NCBI RefSeq assembly: GCF_001418015.1
Contig: NZ_LIQG01000026.1
Coordinates: 868,001-932,000 of the forward strand
DNA from: Lacinutrix mariniflava
Lineage (GTDB): Bacteria > Bacteroidota > Bacteroidia > Flavobacteriales > Flavobacteriaceae
DNA length: 64,000 nucleotides
Direction: 5' to 3'
Shown here one piece after another: positions 8,331 to 17,399 of this stretch. The first letter of the stretch is position 1. Every line of letters starts with the position of its first letter. The position numbers and the translations under genes were made by a program. The notes beneath the pieces were generated by a model. The model was not told the origin of the DNA and ran no database searches. It saw nothing but the letters and a program-made list of their open reading frames with translations.

Positions 8331-8696
8331 ATGAAACAACTTACAAAAGCCGAAGAAGATATTATGCAAGTGCTATGGCAATTAAAAAAAGCCAATGTAA
8401 AGCAAATTATAGAAGAATTTCCTGAGCCAAAACCAGCTTATAATACAGTGTCTACTATTGTTAGAATCTTAGAGAGCAAAGGTTTTGTAGATTATGAAAA
8501 GAAAGGAAAAGGTCATATTTATTTTCCTTTATTAGAAAAGCAAGACTATAGTAACCAGTCTATTAATAAACTCGTCGATAATTATTTTCAAGGTTCTTTT
8601 AAAAGTATGGTTTCGTTTTTTATGAAAACAAACGATATCAATTTAAACGAATTAGAATCCGTTTTAGAGGAAATAGATAAAGACACTAAAAAATAA
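8331..8696 (+). CDS. BlaI/MecI/CopY-family transcriptional repressor
   Basis: 121 residues, the usual BlaI length. A winged helix-turn-helix occupies the N-terminal 70 residues (LTKAEEDIMQVLWQLKKANVK, then KPAYNTVSTIVRILESKGFV as recognition helix). A C-terminal dimerisation part contains the region cut by the partner protease in studied systems. It lies 4 bases upstream of an M56 peptidase gene, the classical repressor/antirepressor pair, and behind palindromic operators. The signal is not necessarily a beta-lactam: no beta-lactamase gene is nearby. Confidence 0.9.
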   Translation: MKQLTKAEEDIMQVLWQLKKANVKQIIEEFPEPKPAYNTVSTIVRILESKGFVDYEKKGKGHIYFPLLEKQDYSNQSINKLVDNYFQGSFKSMVSFFMKTNDINLNELESVLEEIDKDTKK

Positions 8697-8700
8697 AATT

Positions 8701-10494
8701 ATGCTACATTATATTTTACAAACTATCGTGTTTCAGTTGCTGTTTTTAATGGTTTACGACTTGTTTTTAAAGAATGAGACCTTCTTTAATTGGAATCGGT
8801 TTTATTTATTGGTTTCGGCTGTGTTGTCTATAATGTTGCCATTTGTAAAGATTGATGCTTTTAAAACTGTAATACCAGAAAGATACATTTATACTTTGCC
8901 AGAAGTTATTTTAGGAAAAAGTAGTGCGACGGCAGTTACTAATGAAGCCCTTCTAAATACAGCAGGAACAGTATCTAGTGTTTCTTTTAATTGGAGCTAT
9001 TTAATCTACTTAGGTTGCGCAATTGCCTTAGTATTATTTACTATTAAATTTTATAAGTTAATTGTAATGGCTTATAAAAATCCGAAAGTTAAGTTTGAAA
9101 AAGCCTTTTTAGTAGAGTTAGTAAATAGTAAACATGCCTTTTCTTTTTTTAATTATATATTTCTTGGAAGAGACATTAATACAGAAGATAGGCAATCCAT
9201 TTTAGAGCACGAGTTACAACACGTTAAAGAAAAACATAGCTTAGATTTATTATTTTTCGAAATTTTAAAAATTATTTTTTGGTTTAATCCATTGGTTTAT
9301 ATGTACCAAAAAAGAATAGCCAATTTACATGAGTTTGTAGCAGATTCTAAAGCTGTGAAGTCAACGAATAAAGTTAGTTATTATCAAAACTTGTTATCAC
9401 AAGTTTTCGATACCAAAAAAGTGTCATTCATCAATCCATTTTTTAAACAATCATTAATCAAAAAACGAATCATTATGTTAAGCAAATCAAAATCAAAACA
9501 AATTCATTTAGCAAAGTATTTATTAGTATTTCCAATGGTAATTGGCATGCTGTTTTATACGTCTTGTTCTAATGATGAGAAAATTAACCAGAATGTAGAA
9601 GTAAATTCTAGTTTATCGGAAGAGGAATTAGTAGAAAAGTATTTAAAAGAGGTTAGAATATTAAGTAATGACGATTATTTTTATAATATAAAGAATGATA
9701 AAACAAAACCTTATCATTTGATTCTTAATAGTAATAATTATCTTGAAAATTTAGATGAATTTGCTAGACATAAAGCGTTTAAAATAAATGGTTATGAAAG
9801 GTTTGGTTCAAAAGCATCCGAAGATTCAGTTAAGCTTTCTTGGTCGCAAACAATGCTAACTAAAATCCGTGATAAAAATTATGAAACTTATTTAGCTAAA
9901 AAGAAAACAGAGAAGTCAATGAAGGATTGGGAAAATACTTCTAGTGATGGAAAAATTAGGAAGTTGGTAGTCGATTTAGATAATATATCTATTGAAGAAC
10001 AAAAAATAATTGATGATCAAGTGGTTAGAATAAATAATGATAGCTATTATCATACTCAAATTATTTCTGATGGATTAAGACATGAGAAAAGAGAGTTTAA
10101 AACTCAAAATAATAATGAAGAAATTATTGGTAAACAAATGTCTTTCGCAGTAATCGGTCAAGTTCCTGCTTTTCCAGGTTGTGATACTTCAGTTTCAAAC
10201 GATATACAAAGAAAATGCTTTAGTGATAAAATAAATAATATAGTTCGAGAGAATTTTAATTTAAGCCTCGGAAAAACACTTGGTTTAGTTGGTAAACAGA
10301 AAATATATGTAAGGTTTACTATTAATAAAGAAGGAAATATTACAAATGTTAAATCTAGAGCTCCACATCCAGAATTAGAGAGAGAAGCTAGGAGAGTCGT
10401 TAAACTTATTCCACAAGTTGAACCTGGAAAACAAGATGGAGAGCTAGTTAATGTAACTTTCGATTTACCAATAAGATTTAATGTTCTAGAGTAA
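8701..10494 (+). CDS. M56 (BlaR1-like) membrane metallopeptidase with TonB-like C-terminus
   Basis: 597 residues. N-terminal membrane segments are followed by the zinc motif HELQH (about 170-174) and then ADSKAVK, the expected downstream region. A further membrane segment (LAKYLLVFPMVIGMLFYTS, about 273-291) leads to a long extracytoplasmic part. The last 110 residues (PAFPGCD, VRFTINKEGNITNVKS, VNVTFDLPIRF) look like a TonB C-terminal fold. In studied pairs the M56 protein senses an envelope signal and inactivates BlaI by proteolysis. The same C-terminal module recurs in the next gene and, more distantly, in the gene at 12337. Confidence 0.88.
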   Translation: MLHYILQTIVFQLLFLMVYDLFLKNETFFNWNRFYLLVSAVLSIMLPFVKIDAFKTVIPERYIYTLPEVILGKSSATAVTNEALLNTAGTVSSVSFNWSYLIYLGCAIALVLFTIKFYKLIVMAYKNPKVKFEKAFLVELVNSKHAFSFFNYIFLGRDINTEDRQSILEHELQHVKEKHSLDLLFFEILKIIFWFNPLVYMYQKRIANLHEFVADSKAVKSTNKVSYYQNLLSQVFDTKKVSFINPFFKQSLIKKRIIMLSKSKSKQIHLAKYLLVFPMVIGMLFYTSCSNDEKINQNVEVNSSLSEEELVEKYLKEVRILSNDDYFYNIKNDKTKPYHLILNSNNYLENLDEFARHKAFKINGYERFGSKASEDSVKLSWSQTMLTKIRDKNYETYLAKKKTEKSMKDWENTSSDGKIRKLVVDLDNISIEEQKIIDDQVVRINNDSYYHTQIISDGLRHEKREFKTQNNNEEIIGKQMSFAVIGQVPAFPGCDTSVSNDIQRKCFSDKINNIVRENFNLSLGKTLGLVGKQKIYVRFTINKEGNITNVKSRAPHPELEREARRVVKLIPQVEPGKQDGELVNVTFDLPIRFNVLE

Positions 10495-10535
10495 TAAAAA
10501 TTTTAGTAACCATTTTAATTAATAAAAAGAAGATT

Positions 10536-11018
10536 ATGTTAAACAAATTAAACAATAAAAAAAGAGCAAAATGTTTTTCACTATTTACAATAATGATAGG
10601 GATGTTGTTTTGTGCACCTAGTTATTCTCAAGTAGACGTTGAAAAAGATAAAAGTGAGTTAGTTAATTTTGAAATTTTAGAAGTCTCACCAACACACTCA
10701 GATTGTGATTCGGCTGCTTCAAACCAAGAACAAAAAAAATGTTTTAGTGATAAAATAAATAAATTAGTTCGTGAAAATTTTGATTTAGATCTTGGTAAAA
10801 AACTTGGTTTATCTGGAATAGTAAAAATACATTCTAAGTTTATAATTAATAAAGAAGGAAATATAGAAGACCTAAAAGTAGTAGCAGAGCACCCAAAACT
10901 AAAAGAAGAGGTACGCAGGGTAATCAGTTTAATTCCACAATTACAACCAGGGAAGCAAAAAGGAGAAGCTGTTAATGTTTTATACAATTTGCCGATACAA
11001 TTTAATATCCAAGGATGA
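10536..11018 (+). CDS. Exported TonB-C-like protein, offshoot of the M56 C-terminus
   Basis: 160 residues. It starts like the last membrane segment of the preceding M56 protein (LFTIMIGMLFCAPSYSQ compared with PMVIGMLFYTS), which here acts as signal peptide or anchor. It then carries the same module: CDSAASNQEQKKCFSDKIN, INKEGNIEDLKV, RVISLIPQLQPGKQ, NLPIQFN. It therefore looks like a duplication of the 3' half of the peptidase gene without the protease. Its stop overlaps the next start (ATGA), indicating one operon. Possible roles are as a free ligand-binding copy or periplasmic partner of the sensor; this is not shown. Confidence 0.75.
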   Translation: MLNKLNNKKRAKCFSLFTIMIGMLFCAPSYSQVDVEKDKSELVNFEILEVSPTHSDCDSAASNQEQKKCFSDKINKLVRENFDLDLGKKLGLSGIVKIHSKFIINKEGNIEDLKVVAEHPKLKEEVRRVISLIPQLQPGKQKGEAVNVLYNLPIQFNIQG

Positions 11019-12166
11019 GAAACATTTTAATAGCACTATTAGTCCTAATAACCTTTAAAACCGAAGCTCAAACTTCGGTTTTAACTGTTTCAGATAGTTT
11101 AATGGCAAATGGAAACTTCTCTAAAGCTATAGCATTACTTGAAAATAGTAACACCGAAAATTCCGCGTACAGATTAGCAAGAGCATACAATGCTATTGGT
11201 AATTACGATAAATCTATTCTAAGTTTTAAAAAAGCGATAGAAAGCACACCAGAGAACACCTTATTACAATACGAATATGCAAAACTATTAAGCAAAGTAA
11301 AAAAGAATACAGAGGCTGTTACTATATTTAATAATCTAAAAGCAACAGATAGTACAAATCCAAATTACCATTACGAATTAGGAGTAGTATTAGAGCGTTT
11401 AAAACAAACAGAAGAAGCTCAAAACAGTTTTAATACAACTTATAAGTTAGATAAAACACACCAAAAAGCAATTTATAAACTAGCAAAGTATAGTCTTAAA
11501 AGTAAAGCCTTCGAAAGGCTTGATACTTTAGTTGCTGTGGGTTTAAATAGTTATCCTAAAAATGCAGCTTTAACAAGTTTAAAAGCACAAAGCTTGTATT
11601 TGTTACAAGATTATACAAACGCAATTGTTTGGTTCGAAAACTTATTAGAATTAGGAGAAAGAAGTCAGTTTATTTTCGAGAAATTAAGCTTCGCTTATCG
11701 TAAAGATTTAGAGTACAAAAAGGCAATAGAAAACCTAAAGCAAGCTCTGCTTTTTCAGCCTAAAAATGCAGAAAACTTATACAAATTAGGAGGTTTGTAC
11801 CAATTGGTTAAAGATTATAAAAATGCCGAAAAGTATATAAAACAATCACTTGAAATTCAAGATGTGCCTTTAAATAATGAGTATAGAAAATTAGCAACAG
11901 TCTATAATCGCCTAGAAAAACCGCAGATAGCAATTAAATATTTTAAAAAGGCGCTCAAAGAAAATCCAGATGACGAGTTTGCTAAATTCTACCTTGTAAT
12001 CGCAAAATCGAGCTACTATAAAGACATGCAAAGTAAGATTGAGTTGTTTAATGTTTACATTAAAAACAACCCAGAAAGTATGTTTGTAGAATATGCAAAA
12101 AGGGAAAGATTAAAACTAAAACAAGAAGCATTTTTAAAAGTTGAAGAGCATAAAGAAGAGCGGTAA
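11015..12166 (+). CDS. Exported tetratricopeptide-repeat protein
   Basis: 383 residues with a signal peptide (MRNILIALLVLITFKTEAQ), followed by about nine TPR units of 34 residues (for example NYDKSILSFKKAIESTPEN, EYKKAIENLKQALLFQPKN, KPQIAIKYFKKALKENPDD). No catalytic domain is seen. It is translationally coupled to the preceding TonB-like gene (4-base overlap) and so belongs to the BlaI/M56 operon, presumably as a periplasmic scaffold. TPR proteins are found beside BlaI/M56 pairs in other Bacteroidota. Confidence 0.85.
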   Translation: MRNILIALLVLITFKTEAQTSVLTVSDSLMANGNFSKAIALLENSNTENSAYRLARAYNAIGNYDKSILSFKKAIESTPENTLLQYEYAKLLSKVKKNTEAVTIFNNLKATDSTNPNYHYELGVVLERLKQTEEAQNSFNTTYKLDKTHQKAIYKLAKYSLKSKAFERLDTLVAVGLNSYPKNAALTSLKAQSLYLLQDYTNAIVWFENLLELGERSQFIFEKLSFAYRKDLEYKKAIENLKQALLFQPKNAENLYKLGGLYQLVKDYKNAEKYIKQSLEIQDVPLNNEYRKLATVYNRLEKPQIAIKYFKKALKENPDDEFAKFYLVIAKSSYYKDMQSKIELFNVYIKNNPESMFVEYAKRERLKLKQEAFLKVEEHKEER

Positions 12167-12336
12167 TATTCTTACTAATTTAGGCACTACATTCTATATG
12201 TTTTTTATTGTAAATTATTGTTGTTTAACCTAAGTGTCTATAAACCGAAGGCATAAGTTTTTGGTTTTTTTATTTTTAAGATAATATATTGTACTTTTCG
12301 GTTTTATATCAATCTAAATTGGTGTTAATTAAAGCC

Positions 12337-12813
12337 ATGCAAAAATTATTTGTTTTTTTATTAATTATATCCGCAACTTCTTGCGAGTATTTTAATGCAA
12401 AAAAAATAACATCGGAATCGATCTATAATGAAGAATTAAAAATGGTTAATTGGAATGCTGTAGATACCTATCCAACCTTTTCTGTCTGCGATACTTTTGA
12501 AACAAAGAATGAAAAGAAAACGTGTTTTGAAAATACATTATCACAACACATTACCTCAAGCTTGCAAAATGAAGCAATTGTAGTTTCTCAAGATATTGAA
12601 GATACTGTGGTGTTAGAGTTTCAGATTTCTGAACTTGGAGAGATTACAGTTAAACACATTAATTTAAACGCAGTTACAGTCTTAGAGATTCCTGAAATTA
12701 AAAACATGATAGCAAGTAGTCTAAATACGCTACCTCAAGTTTTTCCAGCAATTAAACGTAACCAGCCAGTAAGAACAGAGTTTAAACTACCTATTGTTAT
12801 TGCAGTAAACTAA
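12337..12813 (+). CDS. Small lipoprotein with degenerate TonB-like module
   Basis: 158 residues from the ATG at 12337, where a lipoprotein signal begins (MQKLFVFLLIISATSC). A TTG-initiated extension to 12289 would bury the signal peptide and is rejected. The mature part resembles the M56 C-terminal module: YPTFSVCDTFETKNEKKTCF matches the FPGCD...KCF pattern, followed by a strand-rich part ending FKLPIVIAVN (compare FDLPIRFN). It lies about 170 bases after the TPR gene and may be a fourth member of the same sensory operon. The relationship is my reading of short motifs. Confidence 0.7.
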   Translation: MQKLFVFLLIISATSCEYFNAKKITSESIYNEELKMVNWNAVDTYPTFSVCDTFETKNEKKTCFENTLSQHITSSLQNEAIVVSQDIEDTVVLEFQISELGEITVKHINLNAVTVLEIPEIKNMIASSLNTLPQVFPAIKRNQPVRTEFKLPIVIAVN

Positions 12814-12992
12814 AAGCACCAAGAAAAAACCTTTTGCAATAGCATATAATGGCACTAATTTGTAAACTCATTTTTCCTTAACAGAAACTATAATGCTAAT
12901 CATAATAGCAGAAACCGTCATTCTTCTTTTTGAAGTATAATTGTCTTCCCAAAATAAGGAGTAAAATCGGGATTAGATATTTTAAAAGCGAA

Positions 12993-13868
12993 CTATAAGT
13001 TAAACTTATACCCAACGGCAAAGTCAACAGGAAAGTTGTCTTGAGAGTCTAAAGCAGCCGCTATAATAGAATCGTAAACTAAAGTTAAATAGCCTTTGCC
13101 TAGTTTAATATCTGCGCCTAAACCAAAAATAAAAGGAACGTCGAAAGCTGTAGAGGTATCTTCAATTGTTATAAAAGCGTTCGAATCACTTGGATCTGCA
13201 ATTGTAGATGTTATTTTAGAGCTTGTAAAAGTGGCAAATTTTGTTTGTGCATAAATATTAAAACTCGCTTTACTAATAAAACGGAAGCGATATCCCAAAG
13301 CGACCTGTGTAGCAGAATATTTAAAATCATCATTATCCGTTGTATGTCTTACATTTAAAAAACCAGCATGCCTAGAAGCTACATTGTCCGAAACGGCTTC
13401 AAGTTCTGTTCCAAAAAGTGCTGTTTTTTGGTTGTTAGGGTTTTTGTTAAATGGGCTATTAGTAACACCTCCAAAGATACCTAGCCTAAGCTTTACTTTA
13501 GACTTTGGTTCGCTTGAAACGTAATTAGAATCTATAGAGCCGTTGTATTTATCAATAAACGATTTAAGGCTATAAGTTGTTAATTTAACTTTAGAGGTAT
13601 TCATAGACGTTAAGTCTTCGAGTACAGATTTGTACTCTTCTTGGTATTTATTATCCGTATCCTTAGTATTGTTAAGTTCTGTAATTTTCCCGTTTTTGGT
13701 TTTTATGAAATAGCGATATTGCTCGTTTATGGTATTCCAAAGTAAGTCTAAAGTGCCTTCTGTCTCAGTTTTAAGTGCTAAGGTTTCATTTCCAACAGTG
13801 TAGGTTTGTTGTGCAAAGGTCCATGTGGTAAATGATAGAAAGACGAGTAACAAGATGAATTTTTTCAT
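12993..13868 (-). CDS. Outer-membrane beta-barrel protein
   Basis: 291 residues with a signal peptide (MKKFILLLVFLSFTTWTFAQ). A helical or linker region of about 100 residues is followed by alternating hydrophobic/polar strands (VKLRLGIFGGV, ATQVALGYRFRF, NIYAQTKFATF) and the terminal strand VDFAVGYKFNL, ending in an aromatic/hydrophobic pattern typical of outer-membrane barrels. No specific function is recognised. It is followed by no gene on its strand and appears monocistronic. Confidence 0.7.
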   Translation of the reverse strand: MKKFILLLVFLSFTTWTFAQQTYTVGNETLALKTETEGTLDLLWNTINEQYRYFIKTKNGKITELNNTKDTDNKYQEEYKSVLEDLTSMNTSKVKLTTYSLKSFIDKYNGSIDSNYVSSEPKSKVKLRLGIFGGVTNSPFNKNPNNQKTALFGTELEAVSDNVASRHAGFLNVRHTTDNDDFKYSATQVALGYRFRFISKASFNIYAQTKFATFTSSKITSTIADPSDSNAFITIEDTSTAFDVPFIFGLGADIKLGKGYLTLVYDSIIAAALDSQDNFPVDFAVGYKFNL

Positions 13869-13923
13869 AATAAAATAGATTTGGTTCTTAGGGTAAATGT
13901 ATTAATTTAAACTGACTTTTATA

Positions 13924-15048
13924 TTACTTCCTAAAACTTCTACCTTTCCATTTATACGTTGTAAATAAAGATATAAAGGCAATATAAACGCTAAAGAAAG
14001 GATATAAAATACTAGAAAATAGAAAACTTGATAGTTGGCTTTCTTGCTCAAAAAAGCGTGCAGTTTTAAAAAGAAGCAAAAAATCGACTAGACTTTTTAT
14101 TATAAAAACATAAAGTAATGGTTTAGGTTGAAGTAATCCAAGTAATACAAAAGTAAAGCTACTAACTAAAACAGCATTCATTAACAGCACAATTAATCCA
14201 ACTACTTTGCCAAAAACAGAATTGTAACTAGATGTTTTTGCTGCCCAACGTTTGCGTTGTGCTATTAGTGTTTTAAATGTTGGTTGCGCTTTCGTTTTTA
14301 CAATTACAGATTTGGATTTTAAAAATTGAACATCATTTTTATTGCTGTTAATTGCTTTTTGAAGTAGAAAAATATCGTCTCCACTTGCAATGTTATTATT
14401 GCCATTAAAACCATTAAGTTCTAAAAAAAGATCCTTTTTATAAGCCAAATTTGCGCCATTACATAAAAATGGTTTGCCTATACCAAAACCACCAATGGTT
14501 GCACCAATTAAACTTAAAAAATCTAAGAGTTGGAATCGTTTTAAAAATGAATTGACCTCATGGTAAGTAACAGGAGCAGCAACCATTTTACATTGTTCTC
14601 TTTGTATGAAATGATCCAGAGTGTCCAACCAAAATTTTGGGAGTACACAATCTGCATCTGTAGTAACAATCCAATCGTGTTTAGCAGTTTTTATGGCCGA
14701 AGTAATGGCGTCCTTTTTAGGTGAGTTTGATACTCTAACGTTATTAATTATCTGTGAGTCATTTGGAAATGATGTGAGAAAGCGCATTATTAAGTTAACT
14801 GAAGCATCATTAGACTCATCATCGACAAAAATAAATTCGTAATGCGATTTCGGGTAATTCAATATGTTGATTGAAGCAAGCAAATCTGGTAGGTTTTTAG
14901 CTTCATTTCTAAACGGAATGATGACCGAGAATTTAGTTTCAGGTTTTAAGTCTTCAGCTTTAAAATCTTCAACTTTATCAAAACCAAAAGCAAGCCATAA
15001 AATTAATAGCAAGTAGAAAATAGTTATGATTATTAAAGTAGAAATCAT
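13924..15048 (-). CDS. Membrane glycosyltransferase, GT2 family
   Basis: 374 residues. One N-terminal membrane segment is followed by a GT-A domain: FSVIIPFRNE, FVDDESND, the DxD motif in TTDADCVLP, and QRKRW, the (Q/R)xxRW motif of processive GT2 enzymes. Three to four C-terminal membrane segments end the protein. The reaction is sugar transfer from a nucleotide sugar to a lipid or growing chain at the cytoplasmic face; donor and acceptor are not predictable. Its start overlaps the stop of the upstream flippase-like gene by one base. Confidence 0.88.
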   Translation of the reverse strand: MISTLIIITIFYLLLILWLAFGFDKVEDFKAEDLKPETKFSVIIPFRNEAKNLPDLLASINILNYPKSHYEFIFVDDESNDASVNLIMRFLTSFPNDSQIINNVRVSNSPKKDAITSAIKTAKHDWIVTTDADCVLPKFWLDTLDHFIQREQCKMVAAPVTYHEVNSFLKRFQLLDFLSLIGATIGGFGIGKPFLCNGANLAYKKDLFLELNGFNGNNNIASGDDIFLLQKAINSNKNDVQFLKSKSVIVKTKAQPTFKTLIAQRKRWAAKTSSYNSVFGKVVGLIVLLMNAVLVSSFTFVLLGLLQPKPLLYVFIIKSLVDFLLLFKTARFFEQESQLSSFLFSSILYPFFSVYIAFISLFTTYKWKGRSFRK

Positions 15049-16043
15049 TATAAATCGTTTTGTTTATCAAAGTTAAAACTAAGCACATAATAGCTTCCAA
15101 AAATACTTGGTAATACAAAGTTTAAAAACCACATGGTTGTAATGATACAGAGTATAGTAAATTCATTCACACCTGCAAAAGAAAATAAATAAACAGCAAC
15201 ACTACCTTTTACAACCACATCGAATATAAATATTGAAGGAATAACAGATGCTAATAAGTACATGGAAGTTATAATTATCATAGCATCTTTATAATTAAGC
15301 TGCACTCCAAAAAGATGTAATAAATAATAAAATTGAAACGAAAATACTAAGTAGCGTAGTGTTGAAATTAGAAAAGTAAGTACACTAATTTTAAAGGGCA
15401 ACTCTGTAATAAACCGCTTTACTTTTTTAATTAAAATTCCTTGTATCCTATACCTTTTCTGTTTTAAACCGAAGAGTAGAAAGGCCAAAATTACGAGAAT
15501 AATAATAAGGAATTTGGAAACTTTGTGCGTGTTAATTTCAATAGGATAATATTGCAGAAATAATATAAGGCCTATAGTACCTAAAATAACAGTAACTGCC
15601 ATTTGCATCATGTTACCTATAAGGTTTAAAAGTAAAATACGCTTTCTATAAAGCTTTTTAAAATAGATGGCTTTTGCTCCATATTCGCCAATGCGGTTTG
15701 GTGTAAAGAGTGATGCTGTAAGCGATCCTAAACTTTGTTGTAAAGCTTCAGGGAAAGTGATTTTTTTAATAGAAGAAACTAATATTTTCCATTTCGATAT
15801 TTCTAAAAATGAATTAATAACACTTAAAAACAGTAATGAAATAATATTTTTAGTTGAAAAAATCTTGTTTTCAGTTAAAAAGGTGGCAAATTCAGAAAGA
15901 TCTAAAGAGTTGTTATTTACTAATTTGTTGTAAATAAAATAAAAAGCACCAACAACAATGCTTAATTTAATAAGTACAAAAAAGAATTGTTTAGTTTTGT
16001 ATGATAAAGCGTTGTGCAAAGCGTTATATAATGGTGCTTGCAA
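15048..16043 (-). CDS. Lysylphosphatidylglycerol synthase-type transmembrane protein (UPF0104)
   Basis: 331 residues with about eight hydrophobic segments. Motifs of the LPG synthase/UPF0104 membrane family are visible (SLTASLFTPNRIGEYGAKAIYFKK near 108, then a C-terminal IPSIFIFDVVVKGSVAVY). The family includes the flippase half of MprF and proteins associated with glycosyltransferases. It is coupled to the GT2 gene by a one-base overlap, so the pair probably builds and moves a glycolipid or lipid-linked sugar. Confidence 0.8.
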   Translation of the reverse strand: MQAPLYNALHNALSYKTKQFFFVLIKLSIVVGAFYFIYNKLVNNNSLDLSEFATFLTENKIFSTKNIISLLFLSVINSFLEISKWKILVSSIKKITFPEALQQSLGSLTASLFTPNRIGEYGAKAIYFKKLYRKRILLLNLIGNMMQMAVTVILGTIGLILFLQYYPIEINTHKVSKFLIIILVILAFLLFGLKQKRYRIQGILIKKVKRFITELPFKISVLTFLISTLRYLVFSFQFYYLLHLFGVQLNYKDAMIIITSMYLLASVIPSIFIFDVVVKGSVAVYLFSFAGVNEFTILCIITTMWFLNFVLPSIFGSYYVLSFNFDKQNDL

Positions 16044-16063
16044 ATTAAACCAAATATTATAGA

Positions 16064-16690
16064 ATGATGTCCAAATTTAATTACTATTGTCTTTTAGTCC
16101 TATTTTTAGTGAGTACTTTAGGTTTCTCTCAACAAGAAACTAGTAAATGGAAAGCAATATTTGCAGTAGGTTTAAATAGTCCGTCGCAATCAGGCTTAAT
16201 AGAACCATTTGAAGCAAAAGGAGCTAATTTTCCTACCATTAACTTAGGTGTACAACATATGTTTAAACCCAAATTAGGTGTTAAGGTTGATTTTGGTTAT
16301 AACCGTTTTTCGAATGCGGACAATACATTAGATTTTAAAGTAAACTACACTAGAATAAATGCGCAGTTTGTTTACGATACAGCAGGAGATTTTACTTTTC
16401 TTCCAATAGAAATGGGTATTATGCTGCATGCAGGTCCAGGTTACACCATGATAAAACCTTTAGATATTTATAGAGAAAATACAAATTCATATTTAAATGC
16501 AATGGCAGGAATAGAATTACATTATGGTATTTCTAGAACAGTTTCATTATTTGTAGATGGTTCTTATATTTTGGGATTTGCAAAAGAATTCGATCCGGTA
16601 ATAGATGGTGCAGGTAGTTTTAATGGAAATATGCTTAACGTAACTGTTGGCGCTTCAATTTCTTTAAGTGGTTGTAGAACTTGTAATTAA
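16064..16690 (+). CDS. Outer-membrane beta-barrel protein
   Basis: 208 residues with a signal peptide (ending GFSQ). Short amphipathic strands typical of an eight-stranded barrel follow (WKAIFAVGLNS, KLGVKVDFGYNRF, LHAGPGYTMIKP, VSLFVDGSYILGF), and the last strand is LNVTVGASISL with a short CRTCN tail. ATG codons at 16064 and 16067 are both possible starts. It directly precedes ruvC with no gap, so the two are probably cotranscribed without an obvious functional link. Divergent from the flippase-like gene. Confidence 0.72.
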   Translation: MMSKFNYYCLLVLFLVSTLGFSQQETSKWKAIFAVGLNSPSQSGLIEPFEAKGANFPTINLGVQHMFKPKLGVKVDFGYNRFSNADNTLDFKVNYTRINAQFVYDTAGDFTFLPIEMGIMLHAGPGYTMIKPLDIYRENTNSYLNAMAGIELHYGISRTVSLFVDGSYILGFAKEFDPVIDGAGSFNGNMLNVTVGASISLSGCRTCN

Positions 16691-17245
16691 ATGGCAGAAG
16701 AAAAAATAATATTAGGTATCGATCCAGGAACTACAATTATGGGTTTCGGACTTATAAAAGTAGTGAATAAAAAGATGCATTTTTTGCAACTTAACGAACT
16801 CGATCTAAAAAAGTACGATGACCATTATCTTAAACTTAAACTTATTTTCGAGCGTACTATCGAGTTAATAGACACGCATCATCCAGACGAAATAGCGATA
16901 GAAGCACCATTTTTTGGTAAAAACGTACAAAGTATGTTAAAGCTTGGTCGTGCGCAAGGTGTTGCTATGGCAGCAGGTTTGTCTCGCGAAGTTTCGATTA
17001 CGGAATATGCACCAAAGAAAATTAAAATGGCAATTACAGGAAATGGTAATGCAAGTAAAGAGCAGGTTGCTAAAATGCTGCAAAGTATGCTTGGATTAAA
17101 AACCATACCTAAAAACTTAGATTCTATGGATGGTTTAGCTGCAGCAGTTTGCCATTTTTATAATCAAGGTCGTGTTGAGATTGGTAAAAGTTATTCTGGT
17201 TGGAGTGCTTTTGTTAAGCAGAATGAGAAGAGAGTTAAGAAGTAA
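16691..17245 (+). CDS. ruvC: Crossover junction endodeoxyribonuclease RuvC
   Basis: 184 residues, the usual RuvC length. The N-terminal motif ILGIDPGTTIMGFG holds the first catalytic Asp (residue 10). IAIEAPFFGKN supplies the Glu, and the C-terminal LDSMDGLAAAVCHF supplies the last acidic pair of the RNase H-like site. It resolves Holliday junctions made during recombination, working with RuvAB. Its ATG follows directly on the stop of the upstream barrel gene. Confidence 0.95.
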   Translation: MAEEKIILGIDPGTTIMGFGLIKVVNKKMHFLQLNELDLKKYDDHYLKLKLIFERTIELIDTHHPDEIAIEAPFFGKNVQSMLKLGRAQGVAMAAGLSREVSITEYAPKKIKMAITGNGNASKEQVAKMLQSMLGLKTIPKNLDSMDGLAAAVCHFYNQGRVEIGKSYSGWSAFVKQNEKRVKK

Positions 17246-17265
17246 GTTTTGTCTTTGCGCAAAAT

Positions 17266-17397
17266 ATGGCTTGGAATATTAAATATTATTATTATAATCC
17301 AAACGAGTATAAATCTATTCTAGATTTTATCAAATTAAACGAAAATAAATTTAAGTCTAGTTACAACTTGAAAACTGCGACTACGACTGAAAACTAA
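17266..17397 (+). CDS. Small hypothetical ORF between ruvC and hemW
   Basis: A 43-residue open frame starting MAWNIKYYYYNPNEYKS and ending 2 bases before the hemW start, so it would be tightly coupled to hemW. It has no signal peptide or known motif. The Tyr-rich start and AT-rich codons could be chance, but the close packing between two genes on the same strand is in its favour. Confidence 0.35.
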   Translation: MAWNIKYYYYNPNEYKSILDFIKLNENKFKSSYNLKTATTTEN

Positions 17398-17399
17398 CG

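Noticed and set aside
12289-12336. TTG-initiated extension of the lipoprotein at 12337
   Set aside because: It would place 16 residues before a clear lipoprotein signal peptide.
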